A stretch of 64,000 nucleotides of DNA, from contig OX638345.1 in the NCBI GenBank assembly GCA_951813535.1, positions 447,029-511,028 on the forward strand. The letters are read 5' to 3'. A program made the position numbers and the translations under genes. Source of the DNA: an uncultured Dehalococcoidia bacterium (GTDB lineage Bacteria; Chloroflexota; Dehalococcoidia; Lucifugimonadales; UBA3495). Below the pieces are notes generated by a model. It was not told the origin of the DNA. It saw only the letters and a list, made by a program, of their open reading frames with translations, and did not search any database. Shown piece after piece: positions 32,784 through 41,709 of this stretch; the first letter of the stretch is position 1; the number at the start of each line of letters is the position of its first letter.

Positions 32784-33347
32784 GTGAAATCGATGATAAC
32801 CGGTACGGTCCGCGGGTTTTATGCGCCCATTCTGGTGATTGTTGTCGTCGTCATTGGGTTGGCCCCAGGCATATTGTTCACCGGGGGAGTTGCCGGGCAA
32901 TCAGGGGAGACGGGTGTTTCCTACGATGAGACGAAAGCGCAGGAGATTGACCGGATGCTGATGTGCCCGGTTTGTCCGGCGCAGACCATCGACCAGACCG
33001 AGGTGCCGTTGGCCAAGCAGATGCGGGCGCAGGTGAGAGAACTGTTGGCGTCGGGAGCGACCCGCGACGAGGTGCTGGCCTGGTTCTCCGCGCCGGAGAG
33101 GTACGGGCCCAGCGTGCTGGCCGAGCCGCCCCGCTCCGGCTTCTACCTGATCGCGTGGATCGTTCCTGGCGTTGTCGTCGTTGCGGGCCTCGCCGGTGCG
33201 CTCCTCACCCTGCGGGCAATGCGAGGGCGGCGCGCCGATGATGGCGAACCTACCGATCCGGCCGATCATGACGATTTGCAGCCGTACCTGGCCGCAGTGG
33301 ACCGCGACCTGGCGTTGGACGGCCGGGACTACGACGGGGAAGACTGA
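32784..33347 (+). CDS. ccmH: cytochrome c maturation protein CcmH
   Basis: 187 residues from GTG at 32784 (ATG at 32793 possible). Signal-type helix, then the CcmH domain with MLMCPVCPAQTIDQTE, whose CXXC handles the apocytochrome thiols, followed by ELLASGATRDEVLAWF and a second helix near residues 112-136. The common consensus has LRCXXC; here Met replaces the Arg. It is followed three bases later by ccmF, so the two haem-lyase components are cotranslated. Confidence 0.85.
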   Translation: MKSMITGTVRGFYAPILVIVVVVIGLAPGILFTGGVAGQSGETGVSYDETKAQEIDRMLMCPVCPAQTIDQTEVPLAKQMRAQVRELLASGATRDEVLAWFSAPERYGPSVLAEPPRSGFYLIAWIVPGVVVVAGLAGALLTLRAMRGRRADDGEPTDPADHDDLQPYLAAVDRDLALDGRDYDGED

Positions 33348-33349
33348 AA

Positions 33350-35335
33350 ATGGCTGATCTGGGTGCGGCCTGCCTCTGGATGGGGCTGGCGCTGGCGGCT
33401 TATTCCTGCTTCGCGTCGGTGGGTGGGCAGTTGCGCGGTTCGACAGCGCTGGTGGACAGCGGACGCAAGGCGTCCTACGTGCTGGTGGTGGCGCTGCTGG
33501 TGTCCACACTGTCACTGGTGCAGTCGTTCATCGCGCGGGACTTCTCGTTGCAGTACGTGGCCGAACACAGCAACCTGGCGATGCCCAACATCTTCACCTG
33601 GGTCGCCTTCTACGCCGGCAACGAGGGATCGCTGCTCTACATTGCCTTCGCGCTGTCGGTGATGGCCGCGCTGGCGATCTGGCTGGCTCCGGCGTCAACG
33701 CGGCCCACGCTGGCGTGGACGACGGCGATCCTGATGCTGATCGAGGTGTTCTTCCTGGCGGTCATGGGTTTCATGGCGAACCCCTTTGCCAAGCTGCCGT
33801 TTCCCGTCCCCGACGGGCAGGGCATCAACCCGCTGCTGACCCACTTCGGGATGTTCTTCCACCCGCCGGCGCTGATGGCCGGGCTGGTGGGCATCAGCAT
33901 CCCCATGGCTTTCTCCCTGGGCAGCCTGATTGGGGGCAAGGGCGGCGACGAGTGGATCGATGCCGGCCGCGCCTGGGGCGTGGGCATCTGGGCGTTGCTG
34001 GCCGCCGGACTGCTGCTGGGCTCGTGGTGGGCGTATACCATCCTGGGCTGGGGCGGGTTCTGGTTCTGGGATCCGGTGGAGAACGCGGCCTTCATGCCCT
34101 GGATCGCGCTGACGGCCTTCGTCCACTCGATCATGGTGCAGAAGCGGCGGGGGATGTTCCGGATGTGGAACATCGTGCTGATCGACGTGGCCTTCGGGCT
34201 GGCATTGTACGGGATGTTCATGAACCGGGGCGGGCCCGTGCCATCGGTGCATTCCTTCGGCGCGTCCACGCTGGGCTGGGTGTTCCTGCTGTTCCTGGCC
34301 TTTGGCGTGATCGTGCCGCTGGCGATCTTCTTCTGGCGATACGACCGGATGAAGAGCGCGCAGAGCCTGGACTCGATGCTGTCCCGCGAATCGGCGTTCC
34401 TGGTGAACAACCTGCTGCTGCTGGGGATCGGCTTCGCCACGCTGTGGGGGACGGTGTACCCGCTGCTGTCGCGGCTGTTCGCCGAGCAGGAGATCACCGT
34501 GGCCCGGCCCTTCTACGACCAGGTCAACGGTCCGTTGATGTTGGGGCTCGTCCTGCTGATGGGTGTGGGGCCGCTGCTGCCTTGGCGTCGGGCGAACCTG
34601 CGATCGTTGCAGAGGGCGCTGCAGATACCGGGGACCGCCGCGCTGGTGACCGTGGCCGTCCTGCTGGTCGTGGGCATCCGGCAGCCCTACGCGGTGGTCG
34701 GTTTTGGTCTGTGCGCGCTGGTGACGGCCAGCATCGTTTCGGAGTGGGTTCGCGGGACCATGGCCCGGCGGCGCAGCGTCGGCGACAATCCGGCCGTTGG
34801 GTTCGTGCGACTGATCCTGGCCAACCGGCCGCGCTACGGCGGTTACATCGTGCACCTGGCGGTGGTGATGGTCGCCCTTGGCGTCGTCGGGCAGTCGTTC
34901 TACGGCGTGCAGCGGGACGTCGCGCTGATGCCGGGCGAGTCGGTCACCGTGCAAGACTACACGCTGGAGTACGTGGACACCACCGCGCTGGCCTTCTCCG
35001 ACCGCACCGAGTTCCGGACGACGGTGGAGGTGTACCGGGACGGCGAACTGCTGGAGACCATGCACCCGCAGCGGACGTTCCATCCGGCGTTCAACATGGC
35101 GTCGACCCGGGCGGCGATACGCTCCACGCCGGTGGAGGACTTCTACGTGGTGCCCAGCGAAAACCGCGAGGATGGAGCGGTCGGGTTCCGCATCCTGGTC
35201 AACCCGCTGGTCTGGTGGATGTGGGTGGCCGGCCCGGTGATGATATTCGGCACGGTGGTCGCGCTGTGGCCGACGCGGGCTCCGGTGAGGCGTCCGGTTG
35301 TGGTCCCGTCGCCGGCCCCCGGCGCAGCCGACTAA
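33350..35335 (+). CDS. ccmF: cytochrome c haem lyase subunit CcmF
   Basis: 661 residues with many transmembrane helices. The WWD haem-handling motif is present as WGGFWFWDPVENAAFMPW around residues 230-247, and conserved His residues flank it (LLTHFGMFFHPPALM). A periplasmic domain before the last helix carries MPGESVTVQDYTLEYV. CcmF attaches haem to CXXCH motifs of cytochromes c. Its length is normal for the family. Confidence 0.93.
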   Translation: MADLGAACLWMGLALAAYSCFASVGGQLRGSTALVDSGRKASYVLVVALLVSTLSLVQSFIARDFSLQYVAEHSNLAMPNIFTWVAFYAGNEGSLLYIAFALSVMAALAIWLAPASTRPTLAWTTAILMLIEVFFLAVMGFMANPFAKLPFPVPDGQGINPLLTHFGMFFHPPALMAGLVGISIPMAFSLGSLIGGKGGDEWIDAGRAWGVGIWALLAAGLLLGSWWAYTILGWGGFWFWDPVENAAFMPWIALTAFVHSIMVQKRRGMFRMWNIVLIDVAFGLALYGMFMNRGGPVPSVHSFGASTLGWVFLLFLAFGVIVPLAIFFWRYDRMKSAQSLDSMLSRESAFLVNNLLLLGIGFATLWGTVYPLLSRLFAEQEITVARPFYDQVNGPLMLGLVLLMGVGPLLPWRRANLRSLQRALQIPGTAALVTVAVLLVVGIRQPYAVVGFGLCALVTASIVSEWVRGTMARRRSVGDNPAVGFVRLILANRPRYGGYIVHLAVVMVALGVVGQSFYGVQRDVALMPGESVTVQDYTLEYVDTTALAFSDRTEFRTTVEVYRDGELLETMHPQRTFHPAFNMASTRAAIRSTPVEDFYVVPSENREDGAVGFRILVNPLVWWMWVAGPVMIFGTVVALWPTRAPVRRPVVVPSPAPGAAD

Positions 35336-35362
35336 CGGGCCTGCGCCGGGACGGGTGGCTGG

Positions 35363-35650
35363 ATGCAACTGGGGTTGGCGATAGCGGTGGCGCTGCTCAT
35401 CGTGGGGGCGGTGGCGTGGCCGTTCCTGGCCGGTCGATGGCGGGCGTCGGGCAGCGCATCGGGCCAGCAGGAAGCGGACGAGGGCGCAACCACGGGCAAC
35501 GCCGCGCTGGAGGATGTGTACGAGGCGATACGCACCCTGCAGATGGAGCACAGTCTGGGTCGCATCGAGGACGGTGATTTCCGCGAGCAACTGGACGAGT
35601 ACAGGCGGCAGGCGGCGGAGATCATGCGGGATTTGGACCGGCAGGGCTAG
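35363..35650 (+). CDS. CcmI-like small membrane protein
   Basis: 95 residues: an N-terminal helix (about residues 3-24) and a charged helical segment EDVYEAIRTLQMEHSLGRIE then DGDFREQLDEYRRQAAEIM, the pattern found at the N-terminus of CcmI and similar short proteins beside ccmF. It probably assists apocytochrome handling; the tetratricopeptide part of CcmI is missing. Confidence 0.7.
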   Translation: MQLGLAIAVALLIVGAVAWPFLAGRWRASGSASGQQEADEGATTGNAALEDVYEAIRTLQMEHSLGRIEDGDFREQLDEYRRQAAEIMRDLDRQG

Positions 35651-35651
35651 C

Positions 35652-36722
35652 ATGGCCGGGCATTGGATGGTCGATCGCCGTTTCCTGATCACGGCGTTTG
35701 CAGTGACCATGACTATGGCAGTATTGCTGGGGGTCAGGCCCGCGGACCTGCACGGTCAATCTCCGGATACGCTGTCCGTGACTGGCTCGGTGGTCAATGG
35801 CACGCAGGGGGTGGATGCCCCGTCCGGCGTGACCGTGCTGCTGCACCGCTTCGGCGCGGGTTCGGGATCGGTGGATACCTACGAGGAGACCACGGGCGAT
35901 GGCGGCGCTTTCCGGTTCGACGGGGTGCCGGCGGTGTCCGATGGCGACAGCCTTGCGCTGGCCGTCGACTACGGGGAGACCCGCTATACCGAGGTGCTCT
36001 CACAGTCCGAAGTCGACGACCCGGTGGTGCTGACGGTGTACGAATTCACCCGCGACGTGGGTGTGGTGACCACCACGGAGCAGTCGATCATCGTGTCGGG
36101 GATCGACTCGGCGACCCGGCGCATGGCGGCGGTGCAGCTGTTCACGCTGGAAAACCGCAGCGACACCACGCTGGTGCCGGATCTGTCCGCCCCGCCCATG
36201 ATCGGGCAGTTCAGCTTCCTGCGGTTTTCCCTGCCGGCGGCGGCCACCGACCTGGACGTTTCCACCAACCTGGTGGGCGGCGAGGTGATACCGGTGGGCA
36301 CCGGGTTTGCCATCACCGCGCCCGTGCCGCCGGGGAGACACCAGGCGAGTTTCACGTTCACCGTGCCCTACGAGGGCAACGAGGTGGCGTGGCGGGACAA
36401 CACCCTGCAGGGAGCGGAGTCGCTGAATTTGCTGATCCCCGCAGAGTTCGGGAACATCGGCGTTGGCGGGCTGGAGCCGGATGAAGGGTTCTCGGTGGGC
36501 GAAGTCACGTACCGGGCCTGGGGAGCGGAAAACCTGGGGCCCGGCGAAGGGGTCAGCATCACGCTGTCCGGACTGCCGGAACCGACCTGGATTGACCGGG
36601 TGGGCAACCCGCTGTCGGAGGCGAGGTTCTGGTTCGGCGCGCTGCCCATCATGGTGGGCGTTGCGCTGGCGGGATTGCTGGGTTGGGGCATCTGGCGGCG
36701 TCCGACGGCGATCGCAGGCTGA
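35652..36722 (+). CDS. membrane-anchored beta-domain protein in the ccm cluster
   Basis: 356 residues with a signal peptide (to about residue 33) and a C-terminal transmembrane helix (about residues 331-349). The outside portion begins with a carboxypeptidase-regulatory-like repeat (GSVVNGTQG...GVTVLLHRF...GGAFRFDGVPA), followed by a beta-rich domain (LFTLENRSD, PVPPGRHQASFTFTVPY). It begins one base after the CcmI-like stop and overlaps the next start by one base. No function was recognised; a role in cytochrome assembly is inferred from position only. Confidence 0.72.
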   Translation: MAGHWMVDRRFLITAFAVTMTMAVLLGVRPADLHGQSPDTLSVTGSVVNGTQGVDAPSGVTVLLHRFGAGSGSVDTYEETTGDGGAFRFDGVPAVSDGDSLALAVDYGETRYTEVLSQSEVDDPVVLTVYEFTRDVGVVTTTEQSIIVSGIDSATRRMAAVQLFTLENRSDTTLVPDLSAPPMIGQFSFLRFSLPAAATDLDVSTNLVGGEVIPVGTGFAITAPVPPGRHQASFTFTVPYEGNEVAWRDNTLQGAESLNLLIPAEFGNIGVGGLEPDEGFSVGEVTYRAWGAENLGPGEGVSITLSGLPEPTWIDRVGNPLSEARFWFGALPIMVGVALAGLLGWGIWRRPTAIAG

Positions 36723-37300
36723 TGTCCCGGCGCGGCTGGATCATGCTGGGCACGGCGGCGGTACTGGTGCCCCTGTTCGCCCTGCTGGCCTGGGCGGCGG
36801 TGCGGCAGCAGGGACAGCCGTCCGGCGCCGCGGGGATCAACGCGCAGTTTGGCGAGGTGCGAGTGTCGGAGGCGCGCGCAGCGGATTTCGCGCTGGAAAT
36901 GGCCGATGGCGATGTGCTCCGACTCTCAGATCTCAGGGGCAAGGTGGTGATGGTGGATTTCTGGGCGTCCTGGTGCGGGCCGTGCCGACAGGAGGCGGCG
37001 ACGCTGAACCGCATCTACGCCGCCTACGCCGAGGCGCCGGTGGAGTTCGTGGGCGTCAACGTGTGGGACACTCCGGACGCGGCGGAGGTGTTCCTGGTGG
37101 AGTTCGGCGTTGCCTATCCCACCGGCGTTGACGCTGACGGAGCGATCGCCCTGGAGTACGGCGTGCGGGGCATACCGGAGAAGTTCTTCATTGACGCCGA
37201 CGGAGTGGTTCGGCGCAAGTACGTGGGGCCAATGCCGGAGGACGTGCTGCGGGGCGCGCTGGACGAGCTGCTGTCGGAGGCGCCGACGCAGGGCGGGTGA
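36722..37300 (+). CDS. thioredoxin-like protein (CcmG/TlpA/ResA type)
   Basis: 192 residues. An N-terminal helix (about residues 5-26) anchors a periplasmic thioredoxin fold with FWASWCGPCRQE and a cis-Pro in GIPEKFFID. Such proteins keep the CXXCH cysteines of apocytochromes reduced before haem attachment. The ATG overlaps the preceding TGA, showing tight coupling to the ccm cluster. Confidence 0.88.
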   Translation: MSRRGWIMLGTAAVLVPLFALLAWAAVRQQGQPSGAAGINAQFGEVRVSEARAADFALEMADGDVLRLSDLRGKVVMVDFWASWCGPCRQEAATLNRIYAAYAEAPVEFVGVNVWDTPDAAEVFLVEFGVAYPTGVDADGAIALEYGVRGIPEKFFIDADGVVRRKYVGPMPEDVLRGALDELLSEAPTQGG

Positions 37301-37353
37301 CCCGTGGCGACGACAGGCAGAGTGATACAATCCCGCGCACCGGAGGCCGGAAG

Positions 37354-38385
37354 ATGACCACGCCCGAGAGCAACGTTAACGCGGGAGACGCGCCGGTGGC
37401 GCTGGCTATGGACTGGGGCGGGACGTGGGCCCGCGCCGCGGTTATCGACCGTCAGGGGACCATCCTGTGGCAGGACCGGGTCGCCAATGAGCCGGGCGCG
37501 ATGCAGGAGCAGCTGGTGCACGCCGCCGGAGGGCTGCTGCAAACGGCGAAGGATTGGGCCGAAGGACGGAGCATCGCCGGAGCGGGAATTGCCCTGGCCG
37601 GCTCGATTGACGCGGCGAGCAACATGCTGCTGTCCTCGCCCAACCTGCCGGCTCTGAACGGCGTCACGCTGCCCGCGCTTTGGGAGCCGGTGCTGGGCGC
37701 GCCGGTCTGGGTGGGCAACGACGCCAACCTGGCGGCCCTGGGCGAGTACTACTACGGCGCCGGCCGGTCGGTTCGGCCGCAGGACACTCCGTCGCGTACA
37801 CTGGTTTTCATAACCTTCAGCACCGGCGTGGGAGCGGGCATCGTCGACCGGGGCGAGGTGTTCACCGGCGCGGTGGGAGCGGCCGGTGAAGTGGGACACA
37901 TGACCGTTGACCTGCGGGCGGACGCGCCGGCGTGTTCCTGCGGCAACAGCGGCTGCCTGGAGGCCCTGTCCTCCGGCACCGCCATCGCACGGGCGGCGCA
38001 GGCCCGACTGGTAGACGCCACGCCCGGGTCGCCGCTGCAGCGGGCCTACGAGGCCAACGCATCGCTGACCGGTGAGGCCGTGTTCGCCGCCGCGGCGCGG
38101 GGCGACTACGTGGCCCTGGAGGTGATCGAGGCGGCGGTGGGGGCGATCATCGTCGGGTTGGGCAACGTGCTCAACATCTTCAATCCCGACGTGGTGGTCA
38201 TGGGCGGCGGCGTGACGCTGGGGTTGCAGGAGTTGGGTCTGCTGGGCCAGATCGAAGATGGCATGCGTCGGCGCGCGATGAGCTCAGGGCACCGCGCGTT
38301 CCGACTGGCGCCGGCGACGTTCGGCGACAGCCAGGGAATGGTGGGGGCCGCCAGCCTGGTGTGGGCGGAAACGGCGAAGCGTTAG
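37354..38385 (+). CDS. ROK-family sugar kinase (glucokinase-like)
   Basis: 343 residues; the ATG at 37354 is chosen for its GGAGG (37342-37346). ATP-binding start MDWGGTWARAAVID, sugar-binding catalytic Asp in VGNDANLAALGE, FSTGVGAGIV, and the ROK zinc motif CSCGNSGCLEAL are all present. It would phosphorylate glucose or an N-acetylated sugar in the cytoplasm. It follows the ccm cluster but has its own ribosome-binding site; a functional link is not implied. Its stop overlaps that of the convergent Uma2 gene. Confidence 0.87.
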   Translation: MTTPESNVNAGDAPVALAMDWGGTWARAAVIDRQGTILWQDRVANEPGAMQEQLVHAAGGLLQTAKDWAEGRSIAGAGIALAGSIDAASNMLLSSPNLPALNGVTLPALWEPVLGAPVWVGNDANLAALGEYYYGAGRSVRPQDTPSRTLVFITFSTGVGAGIVDRGEVFTGAVGAAGEVGHMTVDLRADAPACSCGNSGCLEALSSGTAIARAAQARLVDATPGSPLQRAYEANASLTGEAVFAAAARGDYVALEVIEAAVGAIIVGLGNVLNIFNPDVVVMGGGVTLGLQELGLLGQIEDGMRRRAMSSGHRAFRLAPATFGDSQGMVGAASLVWAETAKR

Positions 38386-39338
38386 GTGGCGTCGCCCCGA
38401 AGACGGCGCAGTTCGGCTTCCAGTTCTGCGGCGCGAGCTTCGGCAGCGGCGCGGGCGGCGCGCTCCGTTTCTCGGGCAGCCTGCTCCGTTTCCAGCATGG
38501 ACTCGGCAGCGGTGCGAGCGGCCTGTTCGCTGGCCAGAATGGACTCGGCAGTGACGAGTTCCACTCTGGTTTCGGCGTAGTCGCGCAGCCATTCGCCGGT
38601 CGCCGGGTTGTAAAACCGCAGGATGCGATCTTCCCAGACCAGATCCAGCTCCAGGGTGGGGCTGTATCCGCGCGGGCGACCCTCGGCGTCCGGGGCCACG
38701 GGCAGGCGTTGGTATTCGCCGTCAACCAGCCGTTCGCCCACCAGCCGCTCCCCGTAGTACCGGCTGTCCTCGGTGGGGTCATACCGCCAGTATTCGCCGA
38801 TGCCGATGGCGGCGTACAGCTCGCGCTTGGGGACGAGATCGTTGTGGGCGGTGTGCTTGGAGGCGATTTCGAGGGCGAATTCGGGCGGCTTGCCCACGAT
38901 CCAAATGCGGTAGTGCTCCTGTCGGATGATTTCGTCGGCGTTCACGTCAAAGGCAACGTAGCAGTCCGGCGCGATGTTGCGGCCCGGGCGACCCTGGTCG
39001 TAGTAGATGAAGGTGTTGCCGCTGACCAGGGTACGGGGCTGGTCGGCGTAATGGATCTGCAGCAGCGTGTTCACGTGCAGAAACTCGTGGTATTGCTCAG
39101 CTCCGTCAGGCAAGGGCGCACCGTCCGTTGCGGGATAGAAAATCCCGTCCTCGTAGAGGTGAGGAGCCTCTTCGATGGAAGGCTGGGTGACCGGGGACAG
39201 TTCGGGCTCAAAGCCGGGAATGGCCGCCCCCGGGTAGTACACGCCATCCTCATAGAGGTTCGGCGCCTCTTCCTCGGAGAGTTGGCGGATCACAGGCGGG
39301 TCGGGCAGGGACTTGGGCTTGGATGGTCTGGTGGTCAC
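38382..39338 (-). CDS. Uma2-family putative nuclease with coiled-coil tail
   Basis: 318 residues. The central DUF820/Uma2 fold (restriction-enzyme-like) shows PDCYVAFDVNADE, PEFALEIASKHTAHND and GIGEYWRYDP, with the Asp/Glu/Lys-type active-site region. The last 70 residues are Ala/Glu/Arg-rich and probably a coiled coil. Before the core, the motif EEAPNLYEDGVYYPG recurs as EEAPHLYEDGIFYPA, an internal duplication. The function of Uma2 proteins is unknown; nuclease activity is predicted from the fold. Confidence 0.8.
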   Translation of the reverse strand: MTTRPSKPKSLPDPPVIRQLSEEEAPNLYEDGVYYPGAAIPGFEPELSPVTQPSIEEAPHLYEDGIFYPATDGAPLPDGAEQYHEFLHVNTLLQIHYADQPRTLVSGNTFIYYDQGRPGRNIAPDCYVAFDVNADEIIRQEHYRIWIVGKPPEFALEIASKHTAHNDLVPKRELYAAIGIGEYWRYDPTEDSRYYGERLVGERLVDGEYQRLPVAPDAEGRPRGYSPTLELDLVWEDRILRFYNPATGEWLRDYAETRVELVTAESILASEQAARTAAESMLETEQAARETERAARAAAEARAAELEAELRRLRGDAT

Positions 39339-39467
39339 AGCAAACCTCGCAAGAACTCACGCCATCCTACTCTATCATTGTGGGCAGGGGGCGGCAATTG
39401 ACGAACCGGGCGGCCTGCGCTACGCTGGCGCGTGCACTAAATCTCCACTGTTACGGAGCATTTCCCT

Positions 39468-40022
39468 ATGACTCAACAAGCCCCTCCCACCGCGCTGACG
39501 CCGGAAGTGCAGGCCATGGTGGGCGTCAGCGGCGACGTCGTCGAATCCTGGGGCGTGGTGGACGCCGAGTACATGCGCCGGTTCACCCAGGCGCTGATGG
39601 ACCCCGATCCGCGCTACTGGGATGACGAGTTCGCCAAGTCCACCCGCTACGGCGAGATTATCACGCCGCCGATCATGGTGAGCTACCTGGCCAGCCGCAT
39701 CCGGCCGGACCAGGGGGATCCCATCACCGCTGCCTTCGAGGAGAACCCCGAATCGGACGGCATCGGTTCCGTGGAGCGGCCCGGCGAGTTGCCGCCGGTG
39801 CCCACCAACCTGGTACGGGTGCTCAACGCCGGCAACGAGATCGAGCTGTACGCCTACCCCAGCATCGGCGACACGATCTTCTTCCAGAACCGCTATTCGG
39901 ACATCCGCGAGCGCCTGGGACGGGACGGCACGCCGTTTCTGATAATCACCCGCGAGACGCGCTTCTGGAACCAGAACGACGTGACGCTGTGCATCACGCG
40001 CGCTTCGACCATTCGTCGCTAG
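39468..40022 (+). CDS. MaoC-like hydratase, N-terminal-type hotdog protein
   Basis: 184 residues; GGAGC precedes the ATG. It resembles the FAS1-like/MaoC N-terminal hotdog domain: VVDAEYMRRFTQALMDPDPRY, TPPIMVSYLASR, and a second half with YAYPSIGDTIFFQNRYSDI. Such proteins form a two-part enoyl-CoA or 3-hydroxyacyl-CoA hydratase with the following gene. Substrate unknown. Confidence 0.75.
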   Translation: MTQQAPPTALTPEVQAMVGVSGDVVESWGVVDAEYMRRFTQALMDPDPRYWDDEFAKSTRYGEIITPPIMVSYLASRIRPDQGDPITAAFEENPESDGIGSVERPGELPPVPTNLVRVLNAGNEIELYAYPSIGDTIFFQNRYSDIRERLGRDGTPFLIITRETRFWNQNDVTLCITRASTIRR

Positions 40023-40073
40023 TTCCTTTCCCGCCGGTAGATTCCGCCGGCTCGGACCCACTGGAGAAACGCC

Positions 40074-40637
40074 ATGACCACGCTGCTGGACGACCTGCTC
40101 AACATGGAGGCTGAGGAGATCTGGAAGCTCAACGAGCGTCCGGATGCCGATGGCCTGCGTGACAAGGAGCAGATCTACTACGAGGACGTGAACGAGGGCG
40201 ACGAACTGCCCAAGTACATCTACAAGCCCACGCCCACCCACCTCTTCCGGTGGAGCGCGGCCATCGAGAACTTCCACCGGATCCACTACGATCTGGACTT
40301 CGGCCTGAACCACGACCGCAACCCCAGCATCCTGGTGCACGGCTCGTGGAAGCAGAGCGTGGCGCCCCAGTACCTGAAGGACTGGACGCTGCCCAACGGC
40401 TGGCCGTGGAAGGCGCGCTTCGAGCACCGGGCGATGCTGGTTCCCGGGGACGTGCTCATCATGTGGGGTCGGGTGACCAGCAAGTACGAGAAGAACCAGA
40501 TGGGCTTCATCGAGTTGGAAATTGGCATGAAAACCCAGGACGGCATCGAGAGCATGCCGGGGACGGCGACGGTGGTTCTGCCCCTGCGGGACGGCCCGCC
40601 GATACCTTATCCCTTTGTACCGCCCGCCGACGACTAG
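40074..40637 (+). CDS. MaoC-like hydratase, second hotdog protein
   Basis: 187 residues with YYEDVNEGDELPKYIYKPTP followed by THLFRWSAAIENFHRIHYDL, where the Asp-x4-His-type catalytic region of R-specific hydratases lies, then LVHGSWKQSV and a closing VPGDVLIMWGRVTSK strand. It is encoded 50 bases after the first hotdog protein and very likely forms a heteromer with it, as in split MaoC hydratases. Confidence 0.78.
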   Translation: MTTLLDDLLNMEAEEIWKLNERPDADGLRDKEQIYYEDVNEGDELPKYIYKPTPTHLFRWSAAIENFHRIHYDLDFGLNHDRNPSILVHGSWKQSVAPQYLKDWTLPNGWPWKARFEHRAMLVPGDVLIMWGRVTSKYEKNQMGFIELEIGMKTQDGIESMPGTATVVLPLRDGPPIPYPFVPPADD

Positions 40638-40654
40638 CGCAGGAGTTGCAACCG

Positions 40655-40924
40655 ATGGCACGTTTCATTGCCGTTCACAACGTCCCCGGCATCACCGAGG
40701 CCGACTTCCGGGACAAGCTGGACGCCGTCCGCAAGTGGCGGCCCGACCGGCGCACCACCATCGTCAAGGTTTACGGCGACCTGGAGAATGGCAAGCTGAT
40801 CTCCGAGTGCGAAGCGGTGGAGCAGTCCCACTTTGAAGACTGGCTCAACATGGTGGGCTGGCCCGCCGAGTCCATCAACAAGGTGGACATCGTCTGCCAG
40901 GTGGGAAGCTTCTGGAAGCTGTAG
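40655..40924 (+). CDS. small protein following the MaoC pair
   Basis: 89 residues; AGGAG at 40641-40645 sets the start. The opening RFIAVHNVPGITEADFRDKL and the Cys in ISECEA suggest a ferredoxin-like small domain similar to nickel-responsive or DUF4242-type proteins, though this is a weak call. It ends the three-gene unit before a terminator and probably supports the same pathway. Confidence 0.65.
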   Translation: MARFIAVHNVPGITEADFRDKLDAVRKWRPDRRTTIVKVYGDLENGKLISECEAVEQSHFEDWLNMVGWPAESINKVDIVCQVGSFWKL

Positions 40925-40981
40925 CCAGGGTATCGCATCGGTCCGCCATCCGGCTGGAGGGCGGGCCAAGGGAAAACGAAC

Positions 40982-41007
40982 GGGCCGGGAGCATGTGCTC
41001 CCGGCCC
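40982..41007. terminator. terminator after the MaoC unit
   Basis: Perfect 12-bp stem GGGCCGGGAGCA / TGCTCCCGGCCC with a two-base loop, followed by TCTGCTT, between convergent genes. Confidence 0.65.
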
Positions 41008-41036
41008 TCTGCTTGCGGCGCGCCCATAGACGCGCA

Positions 41037-41507
41037 TCATCTGCGAAGCCGCCTGCCGCCACGGCGGCGGCGACCAAACCTGCTCAAATAGAGACGACCC
41101 TGGGCGTCACGCAACTCTTCGACGTTGACACCGTGGTCTTCTGCCCAGCGGAACGCCAAGCGTCTTTGAGACCTGTTTTCCGCTGACTCCAGCAATTGCC
41201 GGGCGACCTTTTCATTCGTACGCTTTTCCTTGTTCCTCAGGTATTCGGCTGCCATTATGCCCAGCATTATGCATCCCTCCAACGACGCCGTGATGGACGA
41301 ATATGCTATAACGCCCAATCCCGGCGCTTGTAGCATAGCGTCCCAGTCGCGCCAAAACAACCATGATCCGTCGCGGGTAAATTTAGCTACGAGGTAGGTC
41401 CCAAGAGCGGAACCGAACGGCAATATTCTAACATGCGTAGAGATCCCGCCAGTAGAACGCAAGAAGCGAATATAAGGTCTGAATAACCATATCGATATCT
41501 TCAGCAT
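41037..41507 (-). CDS. hypothetical protein with a hydrophobic middle and basic tail
   Basis: 156 residues. One clear hydrophobic stretch near residues 63-87, then a charged helix (EYLRNKEKRTNEKVARQLLE) and a very basic end (FGRRRRGGRRLRR). No ribosome-binding site is evident and the 5' half is richer in A+T than its neighbours, which suggests acquired DNA. No family was recognised. Confidence 0.45.
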   Translation of the reverse strand: MLKISIWLFRPYIRFLRSTGGISTHVRILPFGSALGTYLVAKFTRDGSWLFWRDWDAMLQAPGLGVIAYSSITASLEGCIMLGIMAAEYLRNKEKRTNEKVARQLLESAENRSQRRLAFRWAEDHGVNVEELRDAQGRLYLSRFGRRRRGGRRLRR

Positions 41508-41709
41508 AGCAATATAGTATCACGTATCTTACTGATGCTGAGGCGGTACGGCATTTATGGTCGTGGGTCCAAATGAAGAGTTCGTTTTAGCTCGGGGTGT
41601 GCTCGCCCGTGCCGAAGGTGGCGGATCGGGTGAGGGTAGCGGGGATGTGATAACCTTTCCTGAAGGGCGAAGAGCCCTTGCAGAAAACTGATTTGAGGGA
41701 TGCTTGGTT

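Noticed and set aside
33695-35710. 671-codon open frame opposite ccmF
   Set aside because: Shadow of ccmF with low-complexity His/Arg/Gln-rich translation.
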